A DNA stretch of 64,000 bases from Oopsacas minuta (GCA_024704765.1 JAKMXF010000359.1:88423-152422); one strand, 5' to 3'; numbered from the stretch's first letter, positions 13,101 through 24,220 are shown. Made by a program: numbers and translations. Notes: generated by a model from the letters alone, not told the origin.

Positions 13101-13777
13101 TATGTGTTGGAAAACTGAAATAGAATATTTTCCTATATAAATATCACTGCTTATGCATATCCAATATACAAGATTTTGGAATTTGAATATATGAATGTAT
13201 ACCTTCGCCCTATGGGTGTAAGATGGTCACATCATTCGTAGACCTAGTTCTAAAGTAATATAAAGCAGGCTTCTGAGATGAAGGTGGAATAATTTTGAAT
13301 ATACACTAATCGAACACAATTACTTGCACACCACAATAAATACAATTCTAAATCCTGGAAACAGGGCGAATATTTGATTTTGCAAACTATAATATCCCTC
13401 AAAGAACTATTCGGCTAGGAAAATTAACTTTTCCTGCCCAAGTAGTATTTTAGAATTACACATTTTAAAGCTTGACTATATTAAATAGATAATGAGTTAT
13501 GAATATCTATTCCACTCTTAATTGTACAAAATTCAAATGAGATGGAGCAATTTAGATCTAAGGATGTGTATTACTCCAGTATCAATTTTTCGAACTGATT
13601 AGAGTAAATCTTGTTGACTTGTTAGCATTTTCATATTTATGCAACAAGTGACAGAAGTGGCACATTCGAAAGTATGTATGCACAACTTCGTATGTTGATT
13701 AATATGTTCAAAATCGACATATCAAACTATACAAATATTTTAAATTTGTTTAGAGAGTGGTAAGTGATTTCATACAC
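10188..13777. other. 3.6 kb segment between the two hAT copies, probably inverted
   Basis: No gene recognised. AT-rich with short repeats of the kind seen elsewhere (around 11760-11880 a run of GAATAGT/ATTCGG motifs). The 8-bp flanks of the two hAT copies indicate that this block has been turned round relative to the original order. A 70-codon frame at 11377-11589 shows nothing recognisable. Confidence 0.55.
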
Positions 13778-13873
13778 CAGGTACGTAGCTACGGGGGGGG
13801 CAAGGGGGGGCAGTCGCCCCCCCAAAAGTTTTTCCCGCCCCCCAGATAAATTTGGAAGTTTTGTTTTTATATA

Positions 13874-14014
13874 CAATGTAGTTAGCTTATTAGTAATATT
13901 GCTCTATTAGCAACCAGCTTTCGGGTCCCAAACGGGATTATAATGTTAATTTCGTTGCCCTATTAGCAACCGAATCTCTGCAAAATCCGAGTTGCTAATA
14001 AGCGAACTCCACTG
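13874..14014. mobile_element. Pogo/Tigger-like MITE inside the right hAT
   Basis: Same 141-bp insertion as at 9953-10093, inverted with its host element. TA on both sides (13872-13873 and 14015-14016). Confidence 0.7.
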
Positions 14015-14405
14015 TAATTAATAGCCTATGTACTTCAACTGCATCGTCAAAACTATGAAATTAATAACTCGCGTTGCGATGATGGTTTTAATACTAGACA
14101 GGAAGTAACGCTCATTGATAGTAAACTTGTTCTATTTTGACAGGCACTGAATTTCGACTATAATTTTAATTGAATTACCACGACCGCTAGTAATTGTTGT
14201 CAGAAGTTAGACTGTCCATTGAAGTAATTGAAGCATTGGTGATGCTCTTAGGGTTTCAGTTTTCAAAGCTTGTTTTGAAATTTACACATGAGTGAAGCCA
14301 ATTTCAGATATTCTCTATAAGTTATAAAGTCATTCTATATCATCAAATCTTTCACATTTTCTGTTCTTCAATCAGTTCAGTGACTCGTATCTCAAACAAT
14401 TCTAG

Positions 14406-16725
14406 ATGACTAAAAGACTACAACAAAGCAAAGTTCAGGCATATTTTAAAAGAAATCGAATAGAAATCGAAGATCATGTCGTCTCTTCAAATTATGAGGA
14501 GGTAGAGCCTGTTGTTACGAGTATTCAAGTTTCGACCCCTTTAACTTCCGATTCTTGTACAACTATTTCAACTCCAAGTTTAAACACGACTCATATACAA
14601 TCACCAATTGTGACTGTAAATGATTTGTCCAACAATGGTGAGAAACCGAGGCAGCCTTCTATTATCTTCCCAAAAAATGAGGCCGGTAGACATTTTAGTA
14701 CTCATTGGTATGCCCAATTCTCCTGGATAGAGTATAGCAAAGAACTCGATGCTATATTTTGCCAACCGTGTCGGCTTTTTGGAGGATCAACAGCTGAAGC
14801 AACTTTTTCAACAAAAGGACTTTGTGACTGGAGGAAACTTGGCGACAAGTGCAGGAAGCACGATAGTTCTGTGTGTCATATGGCAGCTGTTGAAACACAG
14901 AAAGTCTGGCCAATTCATCAAATAATAGGGACGGTAGATAAGCAACTGGATCCCAATTTTCGAAATGAGAAATTCATAGATGACAATCGGAAACATTTAA
15001 TGACTGTTCTTGACATTATTACTTTTTGTGTCAAACAAGATATTCCTCTTCGAGGAGATGATGAATCAGATCAGTCGCTTAATAAAGGGAACTTTCTTGA
15101 AATATTAGAACTTTTAGGAAAATATGATAGCAATGTGACCAAGAGGATAGAAAGTCTTCCAGGAAATGCAAAAATGCTAAGTCCAGATATTCAAAATGAT
15201 TTGCTTACATCACTCGCTTCAGTGCTTCTAGACTATGTTAAAAGTGAAGTAGAAATCGCGTCTTGTTATGCTATTCTAGCTGACGAAGTAAAAGATGCAT
15301 CTAAGAAGGAGTTGTTAGGTGCTTCTTTGCGATATATCCATAAAGGTAATGTCCGAGAAAGAGCTATTGGCTTTATTGAATTGAAGGACATGGATGCGGG
15401 CACCATCTCTGAAAAACTGATAGAGCTACTTAAGCCTTTTGAGCTCGATCCTCTGAAATGTGTAGGGCAGGGTTACGACGGGGCTAGTGTTATGTCAGGA
15501 ATACACGGTGGTGTCCAAGCCCGCATGAAAGGAGCAGGTTATCGCAATGCCACATATGTTCATTGTGCTTCACATAGGCTTAACTTAGTATTAGCTGCAA
15601 CTGCTGAACGACATCCTCTGATGAAATCTTTCTTTGATATATTGGATTTGACGTATTCGTTCATGAATGGAACAAAGCGACATGCAGTTTTCATAGACGT
15701 CCAGGATGAGCGCTATCCCCCAACGTCCAAGCTCTTGAACTTGCACGTTCATGTAGTACTCGTTGGTCTTCCCGTTCTTTGGAGGTGGAAAGGTTTCTGC
15801 GTCGGTTTGATTGCATACTTGATACTTTAAGCATATTTGGAAATGATAATGATGCAGACACAAGTTTAGCAGCTAAATCTTTACTAGGTAGTCTACAAAC
15901 AAAGAAATTTATGACCATCTTAGTTTACTTTGGTAGGCTGTATGATTACTCTGATTTTTGCACTAAAGCTTTTCAGAAGTCGACAGCAACTGTTTCTTCT
16001 TGTTTGATATTACTTGCCGATCTGAGGGAAAGGTTGGTCAATTTCGATTTTGACAAGGTTGTCGAATATGCCAAAGATTTGTCTGGTGAATATGAAATCG
16101 AAAATTTTGATGTAAGAGACACAATCAGGCAACGGCGTCTTCCAGAAAGGTTTAGAGAAGGATATCTAAATAGCTCTGTTGGACACACAAACGCATCCAA
16201 CTTTGAAGAGCTTGAAATATTGTTACGCCAAAATGTCCGCGAGATCTTAGCAGGATTGGATGCCCGTTTTGGTACAGATCAATCAGGCATCATGAAGGCT
16301 GCTGATTGCTGCTTACCAAGGTCTCAAAACTTTCTTAACAAACAGGAATTGAATACACTATCTGAACTGTATGCAATAGATATCAAAGATTGTGAAATAG
16401 AAGTTCTCCGTTCGTTTATTGCTCGAAAGATGAATCTCAGCTAAATACTTTGATCGATGTACTGGATGTGATTGACAAAGATATTTTCCCTGATGTTTTC
16501 AACTTATACCAAATTCTTGTGACTATCCCTCAGACGTCTTGCAAAGTTGAGAGAATGTTCTCATCTGTTAAGAGAATAAAAACACGTTTGCGCTCACAAA
16601 TGACCACTGAGCGTCTCAACCATCTTGCCCTGTTATCTATTGAAAAAGATATTGCAGAAACACTTTGTTATAATGATGTGATCGAACATTTTAAGCAGAT
16701 GAAGCACCGCCGCTTTCTTTTGTAA
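14406..16725 (+). pseudogene. hAT transposase (TTF / DUF4371 type), two frameshifts
   Basis: ATG at 14406. Domain order: short basic N-terminus (KRLQQSKVQAYFKRNR), TTF zinc finger, DUF4371/RNase-H-like catalytic region with ADEVKDAS and GQGYDGAS, insertion domain, and C-terminal dimerisation region (TSCKVERMFSSVKR, ERLNHLALL). The first frame ends at 15830, the second covers 15779-16444 and the third 16450-16725. The protein visible across the three frames is that of the left copy. Two copies sharing the same lesions suggests either that an already defective element was mobilised in trans or duplicated, or that the copies have been homogenised by gene conversion. Confidence 0.9.
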
Positions 16726-16983
16726 TGTCAAATAGTATCCCTGAATTGAGTTTAGTATCTTAATAAATGCTCTTACTATAATGTAGACTAATCTAATGCT
16801 CCCTAGCCTAGTAATCTGGTACTTTATGAATTAAAAAGTTATACATGTAAGAAAAGGAGACTGGGTCGTACTTGTTATACACAAGTAATTAACTTTTCAA
16901 AAATATTTATCCCTACAATTGCCCTCCCGAAATACTTCTTGCCCCCCTGAATGTCTTGCTCTAGCTACGTGCCTGGACTAAAT

Positions 16984-18060
16984 TGTGGATTTAATTGATA
17001 TTATCGGTGTTTTTGTCTTCCAAACTGCGAGTTAGAAAATATACAATTACCATCTCCAAAAACATTGACCTAATGAAATCACCTACTTTCATTCTTTTTC
17101 AATATTACCTTTTCTATCTGGTAGAACATTAACTGGCGTATTGATTTACACAAAATTATTCACTTCCTTCAAGGTATTAATTGCATATAATATGCCTATT
17201 GAAAATCATTTTTTCCCGGGTAATAAAGTACATTATTTCATTTTACTTGATAAGTGCTACCTCCAATATCAAGGTTATTCTCAATAACCTTGATATTGGA
17301 TTTAGTGCTCTCATATTATATGTATTTTCAAAATGCCTACAAAAGGGATACCTTTGCCTGTAAGTTACGCCAATTAATTTTACAGTTTCATCCTCAAATT
17401 CCTTAGATATTTTGTTACTAATTTCTATCTCTATGCAAATTATTGCCAGTCAATTTAGAAATCTCTGATTATTTTATGTTGTAACTTGTTGCAGTTAATT
17501 GTAATTGATCTGCCTCATTTACCACAGACTAATTATAGAATGCTCAAGAAGTCTTGATTTCAAAATTTCAAAATTTTCATATGGGTAGTACTAGTCCATG
17601 TTGTTTAACGATAATATCTGAATTGCTGCTAATCATTCTAATTCTGAGCATTTTATTAGTTGATCAATTTTATTAATTCCATACATACCTAAGATTGTAG
17701 TTCTCAATTGTATAACTAATTCCTAGAATTCTTAGAAAGTTCGTGAATAAGTGCCATGAACTAGATCGATATCTTTCATCACTTCATTTAGTTTAATGAA
17801 ACTGATTGTAGAAGATACAGACTCAATCATTGCCACCATGTGCCACTTGTTCCCATCTTTTTGCAATGGGGGCAATTGAAAAACGTGGTACAATAGTGAT
17901 ACTCGACGTTAATTTTCAAACATTTCAATATCTAATAGAATATTCAAGCATCTTCAATTGTAAATTCGGATGTGCCATTGTCAGAACTAGATTGCAACTT
18001 CTCATTTAATGCATATCCAATTCTGCAATTATTCGATTTAGTTTATTACTTGTTTTTTAG
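16984..18060. other. Probable intron 5' of the G-alpha exon; no other gene
   Basis: AT-rich, ending in a splice acceptor (TTACTTGTTTTTTAG, up to 18060). It should be part of the intron upstream of the exon at 18061. The first coding exon of the gene was not found in the window. Confidence 0.5.
17262..17300. repeat. Perfect 18-bp-arm hairpin
   Basis: TCCAATATCAAGGTTATT (17262-17279), loop CTC, then the exact reverse complement AATAACCTTGATATTGGA (17283-17300). No mismatch in 18 pairs. Function unknown. Confidence 0.85.
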
Positions 18061-18245
18061 GTACTGGTGAAGCTGGAAAGACCACATTTATTAAACAAAT
18101 GAGGATAATTCATGGAGTTGAGTATGACGAAAATGAAATATTAGAGTTTAAAAAAACTATTTTTCAAAATATTTATGACGCTATTGCAAAATTAGGAGAT
18201 GCAATGATTGAGTTCAAAATATCTTATAGGACAAATCTCCCTGAG
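18061..18245 (+). CDS. G-protein alpha subunit, internal exon with P-loop
   Basis: Exon flanked by acceptor TTTTTTAG (18053-18060) and donor GTAAGT (18246). It enters in phase 1 (two bases completing a Gly codon) and ends in phase 0. The translation begins GTGEAGKTTFIKQMRIIHG, the nucleotide-binding P-loop plus following helix of G-alpha proteins, and continues into the helical domain (FKKTIFQNIYDAI, then MIEFKISYRTNLPE). The G-alpha family couples membrane receptors to effectors at the inner plasma membrane by GTP/GDP exchange. The usual P-loop is GAGESGKST; here Ser is Ala and the second Ser is Thr, which still offers a hydroxyl for Mg. The phase-1 split at this Gly is a common G-alpha exon boundary. 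Subfamily is uncertain (Gi/Go/Gq-like). The next exon is at 25205. A recently dead gene is possible, but splice sites and frame are intact. Confidence 0.85.
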
Positions 18246-18625
18246 GTAAGTGTCTCCTTTAGAATTTTGATTGCCTATCGTTTCTGAAGTGATATGTGGC
18301 AATGTAGTAAGTTCAGCAAATTTGATCATGGATTTGTGACCCCTCCCTCAAGTAAACACTTGTATCTATAGAACCGTTGGGTTTTACTCGAAGGATAGTA
18401 TTTTATCATTGTAGAAATTCATTTCTTCGATTAGAGTTCTAAAATTTGGAAATTCTGCCAATTATTTTGTCTATATTACTCATTATTTTCGAAATTTTCT
18501 GCGTCTTATCTGTATATCCAATGTAATGCTAAAAACTAACATTGAAATCAAATTTTATATTATCAAATGATGTTTTACAAATATACAAATTTATTTTGCA
18601 TAATTTGCACATTCCTGAATAATTA

Positions 18626-19920
18626 CAAGGGTTGTTCAATAAATAGTGAGACTGTTTTTCATAATTCATATAGTAACCCGATACTTATCATAATTGATTA
18701 TCAAATGTTTCGATAAATTCCCCCTTAAACTATATGCATCGTTTCCATCGTTTTGGTAACTTTTCCATCCCAGTGTGGTATAGAATTCTTTAGGTGTCCC
18801 TTTTTCCCACTGTTTTCTTTCGTACTCCAGCCGTTTGAAATCCTCAAATCCCTTCCCTCGAAGAGGTCCCCTCATCTCTCCAAACAGCCAGTAGCCGCTG
18901 GGAGCCAGGTCTGGACTATGCGGGGATGAGGGAGGCATTCAAACCCTAAGTCGTCAATTGCAGTCATTGTCTTGGAGCTTACATGGGGCCTTGCGTTGTC
19001 ATGTTGCAGCAGTACGCCACGTGTTAACTTTCTCTCGCCTCTCACGTTTATTCGCTTGACGCAATTCGTTCAATTCGTCAACGTAATAATCACTGTTCAT
19101 GGTTGTCTTCTCAGGCAACCAGTCGAGGTGGATAATTCCTTCCCTATCCCAAAGTACTGTTGTCACTCTCTTCCCTGCTGATTTTGCGGCCTTTACTTTG
19201 ATATGTACCAGTTCATCACGTCCCTTCCACTGCTTCGATTGAGTTTTACCCTCTGGTTCATAATAATGAAACCAAGTTTAATCCCCCTTTACTATACGTT
19301 CCAAAAGTCTTCCTCTACCAGATATCATGAAAGTAATTCTTTGCTAACTCTGACCCTTTCGCGTTTTTGTTCTTTTGAAAGAAGTTTCGAGACGCAACGC
19401 GCAGTTACCTTCGACATTTCCAGATCTTCAGTAATAATCGAGTGTAGTGTGGCTTTTGATATACCTACCCTCTCTTCTAACTCTCGCAGGGTTATTCGTC
19501 TGTCCTCCTCGATATTTCTGCGGGTTTTGGAGGAAGTCGCACAACCTGGAAGAGGATCATCGTGGCGGACCTTATCGCCATTATCAAAACGTTCGATCCA
19601 TCTATATATGGTGGCTTTCGAAGGACATTCATCTCCGAAAATATCCTGCATTTCACGAATAATGTATGAGTCAGTCTTCCCCTTTTTCCACAGGTACCAA
19701 AATATTTGTCGTTTTCCTTCTTTGCTAAAATCCACTAGTTAAAAAAAGTAGCCTATGCAAATGAAACTTTATACTGAAGAATATGCTAGGAGAGTAAAGA
19801 GTATTGTGTATAGAAGTTAGACAATCAAGTTAGGCTTGTAATCTGATATTAGGCTTAGAGCTGTATTAACTAGAATATGAATCCGATACATTAGTCTTAT
19901 TACTTATTGAACAACCATTG
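18626..19920 (-). mobile_element. DD34D-type mariner A (final Asp changed)
   Basis: 1295 bp. Left end CAAGGGTTGTTCAATAAATA (18626) after TA; right end is the inverted ...TTATTGAACAACCATTG (19920). The following dinucleotide is CA instead of TA, a likely substitution. Transposase on the minus strand. An inverted sister copy (mariner B) lies 1.1 kb downstream at 21040. Confidence 0.9.
18681..19735 (-). pseudogene. Mariner transposase with Asp-to-Gly catalytic change
   Basis: The N-terminal part (19735 to 19325) has paired helix-turn-helix regions (FWYLWKKGKTDSYIIREMQ, CPSKATIYRWIERF, ITLRELEERVGISKATLHSI). The frame opens with GTG where ATG would be expected. The middle, with the first catalytic Asp, is broken by stops. 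A block reading HDNARPHVSSKTM (second Asp) is visible near 18990, then SPDLAPSGYWLFGEM near 18900, where mariners normally have SPDLAPSDYW: the third catalytic Asp (GAC) is Gly (GGC). It cannot be an active transposase as it stands. Confidence 0.85.
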
Positions 19921-20129
19921 CATAACCCGAAATCATTGAATTATGATCGAATCAGGATAGCTAATTTAAGGTAAATTTCAAGCTTAACATATCCTTGTAG
20001 TACAATTAGACAAAGTATTCCATACCAATGTGACCTAATCATGGTTATGCCCATATATGGTCATTTCAAGATTGCGAAATTAACTTTAGCGATATCATAT
20101 CAAACGTATCACAAGTATACGTTAAGTTG

Positions 20130-20430
20130 GATCCGGAATATATATTGGTTATCCTGATTTGACTATAATTTCAACGATTATCGAGTCATATGTTGATTTT
20201 GACAAACTTCACCCATGTTCTCTACTGTAACTCAGAAGCGTGCCAACTAATCATAAAAATTTTTATCATATTTTCTGTAGAACAATTTACAGATATACAT
20301 GCGATCGAAGTTAGGTCAATTTAGAGGAATTTATTTTGTAAATTAATGCTTATTAATCAAATATATTGGCACAAATAGAAAAATTTGCTCTATTGGACTG
20401 ATGGAATGTATTTCTAACATTATGGTATAC
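20130..20430. repeat. Dispersed repeat, copy 1 (pair with 23735-23950)
   Basis: Shared blocks with 23735-23950 include ACTCAGAAGCGTGCCAA..TATCAT and ATATATTGGCACA followed by AATTTGCT, then a stretch ending near GGTATGTATTTCT. Divergence is high and the ends are not defined. Function unknown. Confidence 0.5.
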
Positions 20431-21224
20431 TAACTAAGCAGGAAGTGAAATTAGTGCATATATGTCTAAAACTGTCTGATGTCGATATAATAAGGATATC
20501 ACTATAAATTGAAGGTGTTTAGGTAAACCCTGTTATCCACGGACTTCTTAAAATTGACTTCATTTACGCTAATGATATATTTCTTGCGCAGAAAGTCAAC
20601 TGGATAAGGAAATTTGAGAATATTATAATATATGGAAAGATGTATATATCTCATATCGTACATCCTACAAATATTTTCAGGATACAAATATGACCGTTTG
20701 ACACATAAAATATGACTTACTAGAGTACAATAATGCATTATTAGTGTTCAGTATTAGCAGATTCCGGGATATCAAGAAGTTTACTATCCTGTTATGGCCT
20801 AAGCTAATCTCACAGTATAACGAAGGCCATGTATCTAAGGACTCTGAACTGGGACATAAACCAGTATTCACAGATGGTGTCATTCAAGATTGGATCATAA
20901 ATTTAAAAGATAGAATATGAAGATATTGTGGCATGGAAAGTAGGGATCACACTAAGTACATATTTGTAAATCACTTAAAAACAGAAATACAAGATATCCA
21001 GTCTTGATTATTGGCAAATTGTACCATCCCCGGTATCTACAAGGGTTGTTCAATAAGTAATGAGACTAATGTATCGGATTCATATTCTAGTTAATACAGC
21101 TCTAAGCCTAATATCAGATTACAAGCCTAACTTGATTGTCTAACTTCTATACACAATACTCTTTACTCTACTAGCATATTCTTCAGTATAAAGTTTCATT
21201 TGCATAGGCTACTTTTTTTAACTA

Positions 21225-22263
21225 GTGGATTTTAGCAAAGAAGGAAAACGACAAATATTTTGGTACCTGTGGAAAAAGGGGAAAACTGACTCATACATTA
21301 TTCGTGAAATGCAGGATATTTTCGGAGATGAATGTCCTTCGAAAGCCACCATATATAGATGGATCGAACGTTTTGATAATGGCGATAAGGTCCGCCACGA
21401 TGATCCTCTTCCAGGTTGTGCGACTTCCTCCAAAACCCGCAGAAATATCGAGGAGGACAGACGAATAACCCTGCGAGAGTTAGAAGAGAGGGTAGGTATA
21501 TCAAAAGCCACACTACACTCGATTATTACTGAAGATCTGGAAATGTCGAAGGTAACTGCGCGTTGCGTCTCGAAACTTCTTTCAAAAGAACAAAAACGCG
21601 AAAGGGTCAGAGTTAGCAAAGAATTACTTTCATGATATCTGGTAGAGGAAGACTTTTGGAACGTATAGTAAAGGGGGATTAAACTTGGTTTCATTATTAT
21701 GAACCAGAGGGTAAAACTCAATCGAAGCAGTGGAAGGGACGTGATGAACTGGTACATATCAAAGTAAAGGCCGCAAAATCAGCAGGGAAGAGAGTGACAA
21801 CAGTACTTTGGGATAGGGAAGGAATTATCCACCTCGACTGGTTGCCTGAGAAGACAAACCATGAACAGTGATTATTACGTTGACGAATTGAACGAATTGC
21901 GTCAAGCGAATAAACGTGAGAGGCGAGAGAAAGTTAACACGTGGCGTACTGCTGCAACATGACAACGCAAGGCCCCATGTAAGCTCCAAGACAATGACTG
22001 CAATTGACGACTTAGGGTTTGAATGCCTCCCTCATCCCCGCATAGTCCAGACCTGGCTCCCAGCGGCTACTGGCTGTTTGGAGAGATGAGGGGACCTCTT
22101 CGAGGGAAGGGATTTGAGGATTTCAAACGGCTGGAGTACGAAAGAAAACAGTGGGAAAAAGGGACACCTAAAGAATTCTATACCACACTGGGATGGAAAA
22201 GTTACCAAAACGATGGAAACGATGCATATAGTTTAAGGGGGAATTTATCGAAACATTTGATAA
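21225..22263 (+). pseudogene. Mariner B transposase, broken
   Basis: Same N-terminal helix-turn-helix frame as mariner A (21225-21635, opening with GTG) and same C-terminal block (22023 on) with SPDLAPSGYWLFGEM, i.e. the same catalytic Asp-to-Gly change. Between them the frame is interrupted by several stops; HDNARPHVSSKTM-like coding is visible near 21960-22010. The last few residues are lost to the X insertion. Confidence 0.85.
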
Positions 22264-23642
22264 TAGTTATATACAAAATTGTGGAACGATTTTGATGATT
22301 AAATGACAATAGCTGAAATTGAAGAATTTGAAGGGATTGCTTATGAATGGGTTAAGTATATATCCACAACAGGTCTAGAATTTGTAATTTTCTAGTTGGA
22401 AGATTGTACCAATATGCGATTAAATATATATGAAATTAAACATACAGTTATGTTTATTACCAACTAAATCATATCAACATTTACTATCACTAGTACGCTG
22501 TGCTTCCTTGCGCTACGCGGATTCTAACACTTCGTGTCTGTACTCGGCCTTCGGCCCTCGCTTTCACTATTAGTTTGTGTGATATTCGGATTCAGCGTAA
22601 CCCGATTACCCCATAATAACCGTTGAAACCACGTTTCCAGGATTATTTTGAAATTTGTTTACTTTTCGTTTACTTTATATTCATATAAACAACTAAAATT
22701 TGTATGACAAATCCATGAGTGTGATTCGGATTCAGCATATTCGCTAACCTTCCGTCAAGTTTATGAAATTTGTATATTTTCTTGATTAACACCATAGATA
22801 TATAGATACATGCATTTTTGCAACTACGAATTCCACATTCCATTCCAGCTTCCCTAGCAACGGACAAACGGACAGACAGACAGATAAACAGATAGCAGCG
22901 ACAATGATAGTATCTCCATTACTATCATTGTCACTGCAAATGTCCAATATTTCAAATGGAACTGTGCAGGTAGGTCCTCTGAATGTGGAACTGGCCTAAT
23001 GGCGGACGGTACGTCTGGTTACGCAATAGTGGATTTATTCTTTATTGTGATACCATCAATTTTCGTCATCCAGTAATGACAATCTGAAAGAAGACACATT
23101 GGTTCTCTCCATATCATTGGAACCGCAAACGGGATTATATTTCTCTTCCCAGCATACCACAAGCGTCTTTCAGGCATTGTGTGCAGCCCACGGCTTATCT
23201 TGATCCCCGAGATGGCATCCAAAATTAGCGAAATAACAGTTTTCTACAGCTTTTGTGATTTTGTCATTGGTTAGTTGTAGTATACCTCCCACAAATATAA
23301 CAATACTTTTCGGAGAATTTTTGCAAACCAGAGAAGCCATAAACAATAAAATGAACGAAATATACTAAATGTCGAGTGGAATAAAACAGATTATAACTAC
23401 TATTAGAGGCAATTTAGATCATGTAAGCAATGAAACCAAATAAATTGGATGTTGATGTGTAGAATTGAATTTAGAAATATTTTTGACCATGTGGTCAGCT
23501 AAAAGATCGGCATAACTAAAATAGAAATTTCTTACTTTTAGTACCCTCGAGAACGAAAAACATTGATAATAATTCCCAACATATATCTACACTATGCAAA
23601 ACACTAGAGAAAGAAGATCATTAAGAATGTTGTATATCAGTG
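22264..23642. mobile_element. Element X, copy 1 (non-autonomous, TAA target)
   Basis: 1379 bp inserted in mariner B. Ends TAGTTATATACAAAATTGT (left) and, inverted, CACTGATATACAACATTC (right); flanked by TAA at 22261-22263 and 23643-23645. The uninterrupted site with a single TAA is visible in mariner A (minus strand, near 18690). A second copy is at 45718-47085. The TAA duplication would suit a PIF/Harbinger-type transposase, but none is encoded. The interior has GC-rich short palindromes (GGCCTTCGGCC near 22550; GACAATGATAGTA paired with TACTATCATTGTC near 22906-22940) and a decayed coding fragment on the minus strand. Confidence 0.85.
22985..23225 (-). pseudogene. Captured fragment of the 27.9-29.4 kb protein family
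   Basis: Minus-strand reading gives GCHLGDQDKPWAAHNA (then a stop), NIIPFAVPMIWREP, a CHYW.TKIDGIT block and PSAIRPVPHSEDLP. These align in order with ECPLGGQDKS, VSMPFAILMVWREQ, CYFCLIDITGFSS and SARRPIPHD in the pseudogene at 27873-29430. Only this N-terminal stretch is present and it has stop codons. Element X therefore looks like a deletion derivative of, or capture from, an element coding for that protein. Confidence 0.75.
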
Positions 23643-23734
23643 TAATCAATTATGATATATATCGGTTTACTATATGAAATATGAAAAACAGTCTCAGTAT
23701 TTATTGAACAGCCCTTGTAAGTGGATATTGACAA

Positions 23735-23950
23735 AACATATGTCATTTATCGTCTCTCCTGTTACTCAGAACCGTGCCAAATTTATCATGACAAACCTTT
23801 GGATATTTTCTCCAGAAACTGTTTGAATCATTTAGTATTTCAACATTTGATCAAATATCAATATTTTGGCTAAATTAGTGTTTGCTATAGAAATATATTG
23901 GCACATTTCGAAAGAATTTGCTTTTCCTTACTGATGGTATGTATTTCTTT
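23735..23950. repeat. Dispersed repeat, copy 2 (pair with 20130-20430)
   Basis: Blocks ACTCAGAACCGTGCCAAATT, ATATATTGGCACAT and TGATGGTATGTATTTCTTTT correspond to the copy at 20130-20430. It begins right after the right end of mariner B. Confidence 0.5.
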
Positions 23951-24019
23951 TGGGAAATTCATATTTTCTATGGTGACTTAGCTTATGGTCAGAATCATGG
24001 CTTAAGGATATTTATCACA

Positions 24020-24220
24020 TCGAAGGGTACCTGTGATTCAAATTTCAAATTTGATATTCTACAAGCTGACAATCATGTTTTAATTTCGCCATTGATTGAA
24101 TTTCCCCCAAGACTCGAACTTGTCCGAGTTGGCCCAAAATACCTATGTATGCTTAAAATCTGCCATGGGGGTCTTCCATTCTCTTCTAACAATTCTGGAC
24201 CTACTAACATATATTACATG
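24020..24220. repeat. Dispersed repeat R, copy 1 of 3
   Basis: Shares with 25860-26060 and 50475-50715 blocks such as TACCTGTGATTCAAATTTC, TAATTTCG.CAT, GAACTTGTCCGAG, GGCCCAAAATACC and ATGTATGC. Non-coding as far as can be seen. Confidence 0.6.

Larger units (their letters stand above)
13778..16975 (+). mobile_element. hAT element, right copy of inverted pair
   Basis: 3198 bp from CAGGTACGTAGCTACGGGGG (13778) to ...GCTCTAGCTACGTGCCTG (16975). Flanks are TCATACAC on the left, the exact reverse complement of the left copy's left flank, and GACTAAAT on the right, whose reverse complement ATTTAGTC differs from the left copy's right flank by one base. The transposase is on the + strand with the same frameshifts as the left copy. 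Confidence 0.92.
21040..23717 (+). mobile_element. Mariner B, split by element X
   Basis: Left end CAAGGGTTGTTCAATAAGTA (21040) after TA; right end ...TTTATTGAACAGCCCTTG (23717) followed by TA. Sequence 21040-22263 plus 23646-23717 is continuous with mariner A once element X (22264-23642) and one copy of TAA are removed. Same family and near-identical coding sequence to mariner A, opposite orientation. Confidence 0.9.

Noticed and set aside
19203-19742. 179-codon frame on the + strand over mariner A (and its mirror at 21218-21757)
   Set aside because: Opposite-strand shadow of the mariner helix-turn-helix coding region.
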